Positions 1 to 11,336 of a stretch of DNA of 64,000 bases are shown here, piece by piece. Under the pieces are notes generated by a model that searched no databases, was not told where the DNA came from, and saw only the letters and a program-made list of their open reading frames with translations. How positions within the stretch are numbered: position 1 is the stretch's first letter; every line of letters starts with the position of its first letter. The DNA is from Costus lasius (taxonomy: Eukaryota; Streptophyta; Magnoliopsida; Zingiberales; Costaceae). The stretch lies in assembly GCA_027563935.2 (NCBI GenBank), contig CM050452.1, positions 35,941,350 to 36,005,349 on the forward strand. Direction: 5' to 3'. The position numbers and the translations under genes were made by a program.

Positions 1-1691
1 CCGAAAGAGTAGACACTCTTTTAGTGAGATGGGATCCGGATTTCATACTTGGTCTCCGCGTCCCGCTCAGGCGAGATAAGATGCACAGAGAGTACAAGCA
101 CTAATCTCCGGTAGGCAGTCCCTGCCGATCGCCAACCCGTGCGATTCCCCTTCATCTGGGCAATCCAGCAGACTGTGCCAACTGAGTTGGTACAACACAA
201 TCTCTGATCCCACAGATGGCTGCCTCCATGTGCTACCATATGCGCCACATATGTAGCCTACATGGTCAAGCTGACCCGACCTACTCCCTGGACCACCATG
301 TGCTATGCTGAGCAACGAGAAGGGATAAATCCCTACTCTGTAACACACAGGTGTAATCCCACACCGTCTGAAGATAGATGGACGTGCCCACTGAGTGGGT
401 ACAACACGGCTCCAACGATAATCAGAACAGTGAGGTTTCGCGTCAGAAGGCTTACGAGCTTGATATTTTAGCGTTGGATTTTAACGGTCTTTTATCTTCT
501 TCACTATCATACAATTCCTATGGTGATAGCAGAAGATAAACTAATCATGCAATTCTAATATTTTAAACAATAATAAAAGAAAGCATGAATCTTATGTGGT
601 AAAAGCCCAAAGCCTAAGTAAGACCTTAACCTAACTCAAGTCTTCACTTGCTTTTCTTCATAGGGCTTTTGCTGCTCATCTGGCCCAAACCTGGGCCCAA
701 GCGCCATCTGCAGCTCTGGTGCGCCCACCAGGAATATGCGCCAGGTCCGAGGGTCGAACCCTAGACCTCCCACCTGGTCCAGCCACTGCTGCAAGCGCCT
801 CTGCCAAGTGTGCACTGTGCTCTTGTCTAATTAAATTACAAATTTAACTATCTAGACAAGATTGACACGCAGGTCAATTACACATTATAAATTAATTAAA
901 CTGTGATTCGCAGATCACAAAAATAAAAATTAATTTACAATTAATTCCCAGGCACGCAGGCCCCAGCACAGCACTCATTAAACACGGGCAGCCCACATAA
1001 GATTAAATAGACAAACATATGCATCAACTAACATGTGATCCTTTCAAGAAAATTAAATTTCGAAAACCCCTTGGGATCAATTTTAATTTTCCTTATTTGC
1101 CCTACTACCTTACAATGGTCCATTACTAGGGATCCACTCATCAGACCTAGTCAGATCCACTGCCCTTGCATGCACCAAGTCCTAACTGACTTGAGTCGAC
1201 CAAAAGGCCAACCATGCATGCGCCAAGGGCTGAACGACCACACTGAGGTCTGGCAAGCGGGAGTGACCCCGGGCCTAACTCATGTGCGTTCATAGGTTGT
1301 CTCAATCAGACACCGCTACACGCCTGTCTGCAGTCGACCTACAGCCACCTCTGGCTTGCGCCAAGGTGCTATCTGGTCGACCCATCTAGGCTGTCAGATG
1401 GTCTGATCAGACTAATTGGATCTAGACTAGATTGAGATTTCAACCCTAATAACCCATCTAAGGATTTAAAGTAGGCGCCTTAGATCTAAGGTGAATCGCG
1501 CATATAATACAGGTTTTGAAAAACATACATATGCGCCAAGAACAAGCGCCAACATAAAATGTAACATGAAACATTTCGCATGAAACATCTAAGATGCGCA
1601 AGTTATAGATCTAAGCATGTAATGAGTAACAAGGATCACAAAGAAAGCAAACATATTATCATGCATGAAAAACTTGGCTCTGATACCAAAT
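1..1691 (-). mobile_element. Leader (5' untranslated region) of Copia element B, gag lying off the left edge
   Basis: This is the RNA leader between primer site and gag of a minus-strand Copia element; the window opens inside it. By comparison with element K the gag ATG should lie about 120-130 bases left of base 1. It carries the family's leader landmarks, read on the minus strand: the GUYGACC stem (1195-1212), CUGCGN-loop hairpins near 840-960, and palindromes at 387-399 and 178-190. It is very close to the leader of element K. Two overlapping short sense ORFs (67-348 and 21-248, minus) match those in D and K. No other gene is visible here. Confidence 0.85.
1677..1688 (-). other. Primer binding site of Copia B
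   Basis: Minus strand reads TGGTATCAGAGC, complementary to the 3' end of plant initiator tRNA-Met, the usual Copia primer. It lies three bases inside the 5' LTR edge. It fixes element B's orientation as minus and shows that the adjoining LTR is the 5' one. Confidence 0.9.
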
Positions 1692-2200
1692 TGAAGGCAC
1701 CCCTAAACCTAAGGGGGGCGAAACCCTAATAGGAGGCGCAACAAAAATTCTAGCGGAATCTAGGGTTTCTAAAAGATCGCATAGCATGTAATATATTCAA
1801 CTTTCAAAGTGAAACGATTCTCACCATTGCCATCACTTAGATGATGTCTTGGAAGGAAAGGCGCAAGCGAACCTTCTCCTTAGTTTCGCACACAAGGTGA
1901 TCAATGCACCTACTCCCTTGATGCTCCTTGTGCTAGCAAGGCTTCAAGGTTGTCTTGTCGAAATGGAAGCGAAAAGAGAGATCGCCTTGCTTAGTCGAAT
2001 GGTCCCTCTTGTCGTCCACAATGCTCCACACGAGAATGCCTTTCGAACGAAAAACCAAAAGGGCGACAAAGGCGTGAAGAGGCAAGTGAGATGCAACGTG
2101 AGATCATGGCCACGTTTGAGGACATGCTATCTAAAAATAGCCAAGTCCAAACGTTCATGCGACCATGTATTAACCCACTCGCAAATGCCTTATCAATTGA
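1692..2200 (-). repeat. 5' LTR of Copia B, gag-side fragment (interrupted by A)
   Basis: Plus strand starts TGAAGG immediately after the primer site; this is the reverse complement of the LTR's 3' end. It runs to the ATTGA duplication where element A inserted. The remainder resumes at 11337. The two fragments minus one duplication copy give an LTR of about 1,682 bp, the family norm. Confidence 0.9.
2196..2200. repeat. Target-site duplication of Copia A, left copy (ATTGA)
   Basis: ATTGA here is repeated at 11337-11341, directly against the outer ends of element A. A perfect 5-bp duplication is the mark of integrase-mediated insertion and fixes both ends of A. Confidence 0.95.
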
Positions 2201-3921
2201 TGAAGTGTCCCCTTCATGGGGGAGCGCAAGTAAACAAAATCCCTTTCAAGAGGGGGGCGAAAACCTTAAAGGGGTGGCGCATCACCATTGCAAGCGGAAG
2301 CAAAAGGTTTTCGAGAATCTTAGCATAAACATATGTTCAACTTGGTGAAGTTGAGACTCATACCATAGCCATCTCGGTTTAGATGGAGCTTTGGAAGCAA
2401 AGGCGCAAGTGCCCCTTCTCCGAAGATAATCACACACAAGAGAAGATGGCTTCTCCTTGGATTCCTTGTGCTAGCAAGGATGCGCAAGGTGTCCTTGATC
2501 GAATGTTAGGATGATGGAGAAGTTTCCTTGGCCGAGCGCTTGTTCTTGTCGTCCACTTCCTTCCACACGAGATGGCAAGCAAGCTCACTTTTTCCAAAAC
2601 CAAAACGCAAAGACAAGAGAGCAAATGCACTTCGGCGACATCAAGACAAATGACGTTACATGACTTCCCAAAATGGAAAGTCATGAAGCCACTTTCCAAC
2701 GCCAAAACGCCCCTCTTGATGAACCATGCGTTCACCTAGTGAACCGGTTCATGCTTTGGTTCAATTCGATTTGGCCCAAAGACCAAATTCAAACCAAGCC
2801 AAGCCAAGGCATGGTCTAGACCCTCTATGAACCAAATGGCTCATGATCTAGCCGTTCATCTCCTGATGCTCCTGATCTCACCGATCTAGCATCATCTCTC
2901 TCGATCGAAGCTTACCGATCTAAAGCCCTAATCAATCAAACATGATCAGGCTAGATCTCACTTACAATCAGAGATTAAACCCCCTTTAAACTGAACCCAT
3001 ACAATTCAGTCCACACGATCTGACTCAAGAAAGCCATATCATCAAATTGTGCGACCCTAAGGGTTTCCTTTAAATGTCGGTAACGACAACTTACGTTATC
3101 ACGATCAGTGAGGGGTATCTAGCAACACATCACTGTCTCCCTATATAAAGGAAATAGTCTTCCAAGACTACACCCAAACCATGGCACAAGTGTGAATCAA
3201 AACTCACAAGGCACACATATGTCCTTTGCCACTGGATGTTCTTATTGGACAAGCATGTCAAGCTTGTAACTCCAATACGATGAGCATGATTAGATCAGAT
3301 GCACATAGTCATCTGGGTATGGCCATACACTACCTCAATCATCTCATATAGGGGGGGCCTCTAGAACATCACACTCCTTAAACAAGGAGACGGCAATCCT
3401 TTATCTATCACTAGTGCCCTAACCTGATTCAAGCTCACCATCCAAGATAGTCTATAATCATTATATTTCAAATGATATTGAACTACCTCAAAACAATGAC
3501 AATCATCATTTAGAAACACAAGTGATCTCAAGTCAAAGGACATGTGCCACTTGCTGCTTACAGGGATCATTCACATTGTGACAAGCAATGCAATATCCCA
3601 GTAGGGTCTGTCCAGTACATCCAATGTACCCATGAGTCTACATCTTATTCCATGCTCGAAGCATCCTATAAGATTAGCACTCATATTAGTCTCCATCATA
3701 TCAAGGCTGTCTCATGTTCACCAAGATATCTCGACTAAGGACTCATAGCCTGTCAGCCTAGCTGAACAGCTTTGAGACATTATTCAGAAGTACACTTATT
3801 ACAGCAGACAAGGTAACAACCTGAATAACAACCATGCCTTATTATAAACTTAAGAGTTTATTACATGATACTTTTACAATCCCGAGGCCTCAAACATTAG
3901 CCTTAAGGGCATACCCCAACA
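2201..3921 (-). repeat. 3' LTR of Copia A
   Basis: 1,721 bp. On the minus strand it starts TGTTGGGGTATGCCC right after the polypurine tract and ends CTTCA. It appears identical to the 5' LTR at 9616-11336. Short ORFs inside it (for example 3544-3738 plus) recur at the same place in other LTR copies and are antisense to the element; I do not call them genes. Confidence 0.95.
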
Positions 3922-3933
3922 ATCTCCCACTTG
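3922..3933 (-). other. Polypurine tract of Copia A
   Basis: Minus strand reads CAAGTGGGAGAT, ending directly at the TGTTGGGG start of the 3' LTR. In LTR elements this purine run primes plus-strand DNA synthesis. The same tract precedes the 3' LTRs of C, D and K. Confidence 0.85.
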
Positions 3934-3941
3934 CACTTAAT

Positions 3942-6900
3942 CTAATGGTTGAGAAATCTCAAACCCATATTATTACAGTGCTTCTCATGCTTCTGCTGCG
4001 CCAGAGGCTTGGTAAGCGGGTCTGCCAGATTGTCATCTGTATGAACCTTGCAAATCTTGAACTCGCCTCGATCAATGATCTCCCGGATCAAGTGAAACCG
4101 TCTCTGTATGTGCTTGGACTTCTGGTGCGACCGTGGTTCCTTTGCTTGTGCGATTGCTCCAGTGTTATCACAGAAGATAACCAAAGGATCAGCACTCGAA
4201 GGAACGACACCAAGTTCTCTCACGAACTTACGAATCCACACTGCCTCCTTGGATGCTTCCGAGGCTGCAACATACTCGGCTTCAGTTGTGGAATCAGCAA
4301 CAGTAGACTGTTTGAAACTCTTCCACACCACTGCTCCACCATTCAAGCTAAAAACATAGCCTGATTGCGATCGGAAATCATCCTGGTCCGACTGGAACGA
4401 AGCGTCAGTATATCCCTCTATACTGAGTTCTTCCTGACCACCATATATCAAGAACATATCTTTGGTCCTCCGCAGATATTTTAAGATGTTCTTGAGCGCA
4501 ATCCAGTGCGCCAATCTTGGATTACTTTGGAATCGACTGGTCACGCTTAACCCGTAAGCGACGTCTGGGCGAGTACACAACATCGCATACATAATGGACC
4601 CAATAGCCGAAGCATAAGGCGTATTGTCCATTTCATCTTTCTCAGTCTGTGTTTGTGGACACTGACTCTTCGAAAGATTCAGACCATGTCTGACTGGAAG
4701 ATATCCACGTTTAGAATTCTCTAAATGGAATCTCTCCAGGACCTTATCGATGTAAGTACTCTGGCACAGCCCGAGAAGCCTCTTAGATCTATCCCTGTAG
4801 ATCTTCACACCTAGTACATAGGCTGCTTCTCCTAAATCTTTCATCTGGAAACATTTTCCTAACCATGCTTTAACAGCATGCAGTTCAGGAATATCATTTC
4901 CAATGATCAAAATATCATCGACGTAGAGGATTAGGAATGTAATCACGCTCCCACTAAACCTCTTATATACACACGGGTCATCCTCGTTCTTGATGAAACC
5001 AAACTCAGAGATTGATTCATCAAAACGAATGTTCCAGCTTCTTGATGCTTGTTTAAGTCCATAAATGGACTTCTTTAACTTACATATTTTATGACGATGT
5101 GCTGGATTAGTGAAACCCTCAGGTTGTGTCATATACACATCCTCATCCAGATTTCCATTAAGGAAAGCTGTTTTCACATCCATCTGCCAGATCTCATAGT
5201 CGTAATATGCTGCTATCGCGAAAAGAATCCGAATAGACTTAAACATGGCTACAGGAGAGAAAGTTTCATCATAATCTATCCCGTAGATTTGTTTGAAACC
5301 TTTCGCAACTAGCCTGCCTTTATAGGTAACCACGTTACCATCCATGTCAATCTTCTTCTTGAAGATCCATTTACAGCCTATAGGGATTACTCCCGGAGGC
5401 GGATCAACCAAATCCCAGACTTGGTTATCTGACATGGAGTCCATCTCGGCTCGCATAGCATCAAGCCATCTAGCTGACTCCGGTCCACTGACCGCATCCG
5501 CATAAGTTAGGGGTTCATCATTATCAATGATGTAGACTCCGTCATAGCGCTCAGGCTGTCGACGGATCCTACCCGATCTTCGCGGTTCCCGTGATATCTG
5601 AGCCTCAGGTTGTTCAATAACCTGATCTACCGGCTCAGGCTCATCCAACTCTGCTTGACTACTTTGTCCTTCCTCTGGAATCTGATCCAGCTTTATTTCT
5701 CTCCCACTGGCCTCTTGCAGAAGAAACTCCTTCTCAAGAAATATGGCCGTCCGAGCAACAAAAACCTTGTTCTCTTTGGGATTGTAGAAATAATAACCCT
5801 TAGTTTCCTTAGGGTAACCGACAAAGATACATTTCTCAGATCTGCTTTCCAGTTTCCCAGAGGCGAGCTTTTTGACATAAGCCTCGCAACCCCAGATCCT
5901 GATAAATGTCAAGCTAGGCTGTTTCCCATACCATAACTCATATGGCGTCTTTGAAACTGCCTTGGATGGCACTCGGTTTAGTACCTTTGCAGCTGTTTCC
6001 AGTGCAAAACCCCAAAAGGAATATGGAAGAGTAGCCTGACTCATCATAGAACGAACCATATCAAGTAACGTTCTATTTCTCCTCTCGGACACACCATTCC
6101 ACTGCGGTGTTCCTGGCGGAGTGAGCTGTGAGATAATCCCACACTCCTTCAGATAGTCAGTAAACGCATGACTCAGGTATTCACCACCTCGATCAGAACG
6201 AAGTGCCTTGATATTTCGGCCTAGCTGATTTTGTACTTCATTTTTGAACTCTTTGAACTTGTCAAAAGATTCACTTTTATGTCTCATTAAATAGACATAC
6301 CCATACCTACTGAAATCATCAGTAAAGGTAATGAAGTACTGATAGCCACCTCTGGCATGTTTACTAAATGGCCCACACACATCACTGTGTATAAGGTCCA
6401 GTAAACCTGAAGTCCTTTGACCTTTGTGAAGAAAAGGAGACTTCATCATTTTACCCATCAAACAAGCTTTGCATGTATCAATCTCCTCATAGGAGAATGA
6501 TCCCAGCAGTCCATGATCATGCAACCGCTTAATGCGCTTCTCGTTTATATGGCCTAAACGACTATGCCATAGCAAGGTGCTGTCATCAGCATACTTGGCT
6601 TTCTTATTATCAATGTTTTGTATAGAATTTTCCATGTCCAACATGTATAACCCATTGTTAATTGAACCAGTCGCATACACAATATTATCAAAAGTTAAAA
6701 CACACTTTGAAATCTTGCATTCAAAGGCAAATCCTTTCCTGACTAGAGCAGGAATGGAGATAATATTCTTGGTGATACTTGGTACAAAATAACAATTGTT
6801 CAATTCTAATACAATGCCAGATGGTAAAGTAATGAAATAGTCTCCTACAGCAACAGCAGCAACCCGTGCCCCGTTTCCAACTCGTAGGTCTACCTCATGC

Positions 6901-7826
6901 TGTCCCACCTGCCTTCTTCTCTTGAGTTCCTGCACATTTGAACAAATGTGAACTCCACATGCGGTGTCCAACACCCATGAAATGGTAGAAGAAGATAACA
7001 TGACCTCAGTCACATATATACCTGAGCCAGAAGCGATGCTTCCCCTCTTATCTCCTTGGAGCGCTTTACAGTCCTTTTTCCAGTGACCCAGCTGGCCACA
7101 GTGGAAACACCTGTTGTCCTTCGACCGCTTCACCTTCTGTTTCAGGGCCTTGCTGTAATTCTTGACAGGGGTCTTGCCCTTCTTCCCCTTCTTCTTGTTC
7201 CTTGAAGGAACCATTAAGACAGAGGTTGAAGGCTTACCCTTCAGAGTTTCCTCAGTTGTCAAGAGCATATTCAGCAGCTCTGCCGGCGTACAATCGATTT
7301 TGTTCATATTAAAATTAATGATGAACGCATCGAAAGAAGGCGGAAGAGACTGTAGAATAATGTCCACAGCAAGCTCCTGGTTGACGGTATGCCCCAGTTT
7401 CTCTAGAGCCTCCTTGTGCCCAATCATCTTGAGCACATGAGCTCCCACTGGGCTCCCCTCAGCCAGTTTGCTCTGAAAGAAGAGCTTCGTCAGATTATAG
7501 CGCTCAGTCCTCGCCTGTGCAGCATACAGCATCTTGAGGTTCGCTATAATTTCTATAGCCGACATATCCTCATGCTGACGCTGCAGCGGTGGCGTCATAG
7601 ACGCTAGCATCAGGCAAGCGACATCAATGCTATCATTGACGTGCTTTTCGTAGGCATCCCGAACCGCCCTTGCGGCGTTCGGAGCGGGCTGCGGCGGTAT
7701 CGCCGTCTCGAGGACATACAGTTTCCTCTCTGCCTTAAGAACAATCTTAAGGTGTCCGAACCAGTCAGAGAAGTTCGGCCCAGCAAACTTCTCCCTTTCC
7801 AGTAGGGATCGCACATTGAAGCTCAT
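3942..7826 (-). CDS. Copia gag-pol polyprotein of element A, intact (1,294 aa)
   Basis: A single open frame codes for all proteins of the element. Gag occupies about residues 1-260, with a CCHC zinc knuckle at C240-C253 (CFHCGQLGHWKKDC) that binds RNA. The aspartic protease motif is at D287 (LDTAC; the usual third residue is G). The integrase zinc-binding domain has H421, H426, C452 and C455; the integrase core has D482, D545 and E581, with 35 residues between the last two. Reverse transcriptase has D883 and the YVDD box at 968-971. RNase H has D1141, E1184 and D1220. The order protease, integrase, RT, RNase H defines Ty1/Copia. The start MSFNVRSLL is supported by the same ATG in D and a matching start in K. 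No stop or frameshift is present, unlike the other complete copies. A tract rich in acidic residues and Q (about 710-745) separates integrase from RT. Confidence 0.96.
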   Translation of the reverse strand: MSFNVRSLLEREKFAGPNFSDWFGHLKIVLKAERKLYVLETAIPPQPAPNAARAVRDAYEKHVNDSIDVACLMLASMTPPLQRQHEDMSAIEIIANLKMLYAAQARTERYNLTKLFFQSKLAEGSPVGAHVLKMIGHKEALEKLGHTVNQELAVDIILQSLPPSFDAFIINFNMNKIDCTPAELLNMLLTTEETLKGKPSTSVLMVPSRNKKKGKKGKTPVKNYSKALKQKVKRSKDNRCFHCGQLGHWKKDCKALQGDKRGSIASGSGIYVTEVMLSSSTISWVLDTACGVHICSNVQELKRRRQVGQHEVDLRVGNGARVAAVAVGDYFITLPSGIVLELNNCYFVPSITKNIISIPALVRKGFAFECKISKCVLTFDNIVYATGSINNGLYMLDMENSIQNIDNKKAKYADDSTLLWHSRLGHINEKRIKRLHDHGLLGSFSYEEIDTCKACLMGKMMKSPFLHKGQRTSGLLDLIHSDVCGPFSKHARGGYQYFITFTDDFSRYGYVYLMRHKSESFDKFKEFKNEVQNQLGRNIKALRSDRGGEYLSHAFTDYLKECGIISQLTPPGTPQWNGVSERRNRTLLDMVRSMMSQATLPYSFWGFALETAAKVLNRVPSKAVSKTPYELWYGKQPSLTFIRIWGCEAYVKKLASGKLESRSEKCIFVGYPKETKGYYFYNPKENKVFVARTAIFLEKEFLLQEASGREIKLDQIPEEGQSSQAELDEPEPVDQVIEQPEAQISREPRRSGRIRRQPERYDGVYIIDNDEPLTYADAVSGPESARWLDAMRAEMDSMSDNQVWDLVDPPPGVIPIGCKWIFKKKIDMDGNVVTYKGRLVAKGFKQIYGIDYDETFSPVAMFKSIRILFAIAAYYDYEIWQMDVKTAFLNGNLDEDVYMTQPEGFTNPAHRHKICKLKKSIYGLKQASRSWNIRFDESISEFGFIKNEDDPCVYKRFSGSVITFLILYVDDILIIGNDIPELHAVKAWLGKCFQMKDLGEAAYVLGVKIYRDRSKRLLGLCQSTYIDKVLERFHLENSKRGYLPVRHGLNLSKSQCPQTQTEKDEMDNTPYASAIGSIMYAMLCTRPDVAYGLSVTSRFQSNPRLAHWIALKNILKYLRRTKDMFLIYGGQEELSIEGYTDASFQSDQDDFRSQSGYVFSLNGGAVVWKSFKQSTVADSTTEAEYVAASEASKEAVWIRKFVRELGVVPSSADPLVIFCDNTGAIAQAKEPRSHQKSKHIQRRFHLIREIIDRGEFKICKVHTDDNLADPLTKPLAQQKHEKHCNNMGLRFLNH

Positions 7827-9615
7827 GGTGTTCGTTGCTGCAGGAATCTACAACAGGCAAGAACAGCAAGGTCAGTATCAATGTTTCAGAATCAATCCAG
7901 GACTTAAGAAAGATTCTTTTCTCACTATTTTGTCTGACTGAAAAATCCAGTAAACAGTCCGAAAGAGTAACACTCTTGTAGTGAGATGGGATCCAGATTT
8001 CATACTTGGTCTCCGCGTCCCGCTCAAGCGAGATAAGATGCACAGAGATGACAAGCACTAATTTCTGGTAGGCTGTCCCAGCCAATCGCCAACCCGTGCG
8101 ATTCCCCTTCATCTTGGCAATCCAGCAGACTGTGCCAACTGAGTTGGTACAACACAGTCTCTGATCCCAGAGATGGCTGCCTCCATGTGCTACCATATGC
8201 GCCACATATGTAGTCTACATGGTCAAGCTGACCTGACCTACTCCCTGGACCACCACGTGCTATGCTGAGCAACGAGAAGGGATAAATCCCTGCTCTGTAA
8301 CACGCAGGTGTAATCCAGCACCGTCTGAAGATAGATGGACGTGCCCACTGAGTGGGTTCAACACGGCTCCAACGATAGTCAGAACGGTGAGGTTTCGCGT
8401 CAGAAGGCTTACGAGCTTGATATATTAGCGTTGGATTTTAACGGTCTTTTATCTTCTTACTATCAGGCATGTCCTATGGCTATAGCAGAAGATAAACTTA
8501 AACATGCAATTCTAATTATTAGCAATAAGTAGAAAGCATGATCTTATGTGGTAAAAGCCCATGAACCCTAGTAAGACCTTAATTTTACTTAAGTCTTCAC
8601 TTGAGCTCCTTGGCCTCACATCTGGTCCAACCTAGGGCTCTAGCGCCAAGAGCACCTCAGGTGCGCCACCAGGTGAATGCTCCTCTTGGATGTGTGCCTT
8701 TGTGCTCTTGTCTAATCAAAATACATTTTTGATCTATCTAGACAAGGTTGACTCGCAGGTCAACAATACATTATAAATTAAGTACAATGTGATTCGCAGA
8801 TCACAAATTAATTTACAATTTTAAATCCAGGCTCACAGGCCCCAGCACAGCACACAATAGGGCAACCCACATAAGAATAAATAAACAAGCATATGGTTTC
8901 AATCATCATGTGATCCAATCAAGAAATTAAAATTTAGAAAACCCCATAGGCATCACTTTTAATTTCCTTATGTGCCCTACAACCTTACAATGGTCCATTG
9001 ATAGGGATCCACTCATCCATCTAGATAGATCCTTTTCCCTTGCATGCACCGAGTCCTAACTGACCCGAGTTGACCTGATGGTCAACCATGCATGCGCCAA
9101 GGGCTGAACCACTCTCATGAGTTTTGGCAAGCGGGTGTGACCCCGGGCCTAACTCAAGTGTGTTCAGAAGTTGTCTCAATCAGACCTCGCTACACGCCTT
9201 GGATGCAGTCGACCTATAGCCACCTCGTGCTTGCGCACAGGTGCTATCTGGTCAACCCATCTAGGCTGTCAGATGGTCTGATCAGACTAGTTTGATCCAT
9301 TCTAGATGAAGCTTTCAACCCCATCAACCCATCTAAGGGTTTACAATAGGTACATCTTAGATCTAGTTGGGCGCGCATGTCATTTAGGTTTTAGAAAAAC
9401 AACAACAACATGGTATAACCGCAACCAACATATATGCGCCAATCAACATAACTCTCATACATGCGCAAATATAAACATACTATTATCTAGCATACTCGCA
9501 TGAAGAGATAACATATGTCAAACAAGATCAACATACATGTAGATGCGCAAACATGGATCACATAGTATATCAAGCAATCATATGATTATGCTTCAACCGG
9601 CGCTCTGATACCAAT
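7827..9615 (-). mobile_element. Leader of Copia A
   Basis: About 1.8 kb between primer site and gag, with no long ORF in the gag frame. It carries the structured motifs of the family: the GUUGACC/GGUCAAC stem (9069-9086), the two 5-bp-stem CUGCGN hairpins (8789-8804 and 8748-8763) and, nearer gag, the CCCAC and CCAAC palindromes. The gag-proximal end has a conserved pyrimidine-rich run ending TAG that could be a splice acceptor. A sense uORF (7765-8205) overlaps the gag start in another frame. Confidence 0.85.
9602..9613 (-). other. Primer binding site of Copia A
   Basis: Minus strand TGGTATCAGAGC, two bases inside the 5' LTR end; complementary to initiator tRNA-Met. Confidence 0.93.
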
Positions 9616-11336
9616 TGAAGTGTCCCCTTCATGGGGGAGCGCAAGTAAACAAAATCCCTTTCAAGAGGGGGGCGAAAACCTTAAAGGGGTGGCGCATCAC
9701 CATTGCAAGCGGAAGCAAAAGGTTTTCGAGAATCTTAGCATAAACATATGTTCAACTTGGTGAAGTTGAGACTCATACCATAGCCATCTCGGTTTAGATG
9801 GAGCTTTGGAAGCAAAGGCGCAAGTGCCCCTTCTCCGAAGATAATCACACACAAGAGAAGATGGCTTCTCCTTGGATTCCTTGTGCTAGCAAGGATGCGC
9901 AAGGTGTCCTTGATCGAATGTTAGGATGATGGAGAAGTTTCCTTGGCCGAGCGCTTGTTCTTGTCGTCCACTTCCTTCCACACGAGATGGCAAGCAAGCT
10001 CACTTTTTCCAAAACCAAAACGCAAAGACAAGAGAGCAAATGCACTTCGGCGACATCAAGACAAATGACGTTACATGACTTCCCAAAATGGAAAGTCATG
10101 AAGCCACTTTCCAACGCCAAAACGCCCCTCTTGATGAACCATGCGTTCACCTAGTGAACCGGTTCATGCTTTGGTTCAATTCGATTTGGCCCAAAGACCA
10201 AATTCAAACCAAGCCAAGCCAAGGCATGGTCTAGACCCTCTATGAACCAAATGGCTCATGATCTAGCCGTTCATCTCCTGATGCTCCTGATCTCACCGAT
10301 CTAGCATCATCTCTCTCGATCGAAGCTTACCGATCTAAAGCCCTAATCAATCAAACATGATCAGGCTAGATCTCACTTACAATCAGAGATTAAACCCCCT
10401 TTAAACTGAACCCATACAATTCAGTCCACACGATCTGACTCAAGAAAGCCATATCATCAAATTGTGCGACCCTAAGGGTTTCCTTTAAATGTCGGTAACG
10501 ACAACTTACGTTATCACGATCAGTGAGGGGTATCTAGCAACACATCACTGTCTCCCTATATAAAGGAAATAGTCTTCCAAGACTACACCCAAACCATGGC
10601 ACAAGTGTGAATCAAAACTCACAAGGCACACATATGTCCTTTGCCACTGGATGTTCTTATTGGACAAGCATGTCAAGCTTGTAACTCCAATACGATGAGC
10701 ATGATTAGATCAGATGCACATAGTCATCTGGGTATGGCCATACACTACCTCAATCATCTCATATAGGGGGGGCCTCTAGAACATCACACTCCTTAAACAA
10801 GGAGACGGCAATCCTTTATCTATCACTAGTGCCCTAACCTGATTCAAGCTCACCATCCAAGATAGTCTATAATCATTATATTTCAAATGATATTGAACTA
10901 CCTCAAAACAATGACAATCATCATTTAGAAACACAAGTGATCTCAAGTCAAAGGACATGTGCCACTTGCTGCTTACAGGGATCATTCACATTGTGACAAG
11001 CAATGCAATATCCCAGTAGGGTCTGTCCAGTACATCCAATGTACCCATGAGTCTACATCTTATTCCATGCTCGAAGCATCCTATAAGATTAGCACTCATA
11101 TTAGTCTCCATCATATCAAGGCTGTCTCATGTTCACCAAGATATCTCGACTAAGGACTCATAGCCTGTCAGCCTAGCTGAACAGCTTTGAGACATTATTC
11201 AGAAGTACACTTATTACAGCAGACAAGGTAACAACCTGAATAACAACCATGCCTTATTATAAACTTAAGAGTTTATTACATGATACTTTTACAATCCCGA
11301 GGCCTCAAACATTAGCCTTAAGGGCATACCCCAACA
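9616..11336 (-). repeat. 5' LTR of Copia A
   Basis: 1,721 bp, apparently identical to 2201-3921. It holds the promoter that drives the element's RNA. The outer edge abuts the second ATTGA duplication copy. Confidence 0.95.
10556..10565 (-). promoter_or_regulatory. Probable TATA box of Copia A
   Basis: Minus strand reads CTTTATATAG, following a 6+2+6 inverted repeat (AGTCTTGGAAGACT) and preceding the conserved GGGAGACAGTGATGTG block. Its position is the same in every LTR of the family; most others read CTTTATATC. The U3/R boundary is probably about 30 bases downstream (inference). Confidence 0.65.

Larger units (their letters stand above)
2201..11336 (-). mobile_element. Copia A: complete, apparently intact LTR retrotransposon
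   Basis: Full-length 9,136-bp Ty1/Copia element. In element order it has the 5' LTR (9616-11336), initiator-Met primer site, a leader of about 1.8 kb, one unbroken gag-pol frame (7826-3942), polypurine tract and 3' LTR (2201-3921). It is flanked by ATTGA on both sides and sits in the 5' LTR of element B. Both LTRs are 1,721 bp at a constant offset of 7,415 bases, and I found no mismatch in the long stretches I compared. Family context (gag start, LTR length and polyprotein order) suggests the Angela/BARE lineage; that lineage call is inference. This is the only copy here with every part needed for autonomous movement. Confidence 0.95.

Noticed and set aside
1849..2348. ORFs of 159 and 85 codons spanning the B/A boundary
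   Set aside because: They cross from one LTR into another at an insertion point and are antisense to the elements; they are chance frames in repeats.
2430..2735. 101-codon frame, also at 9845-10150
   Set aside because: Identical only because the two LTRs of A are identical; no domain or independent conservation.
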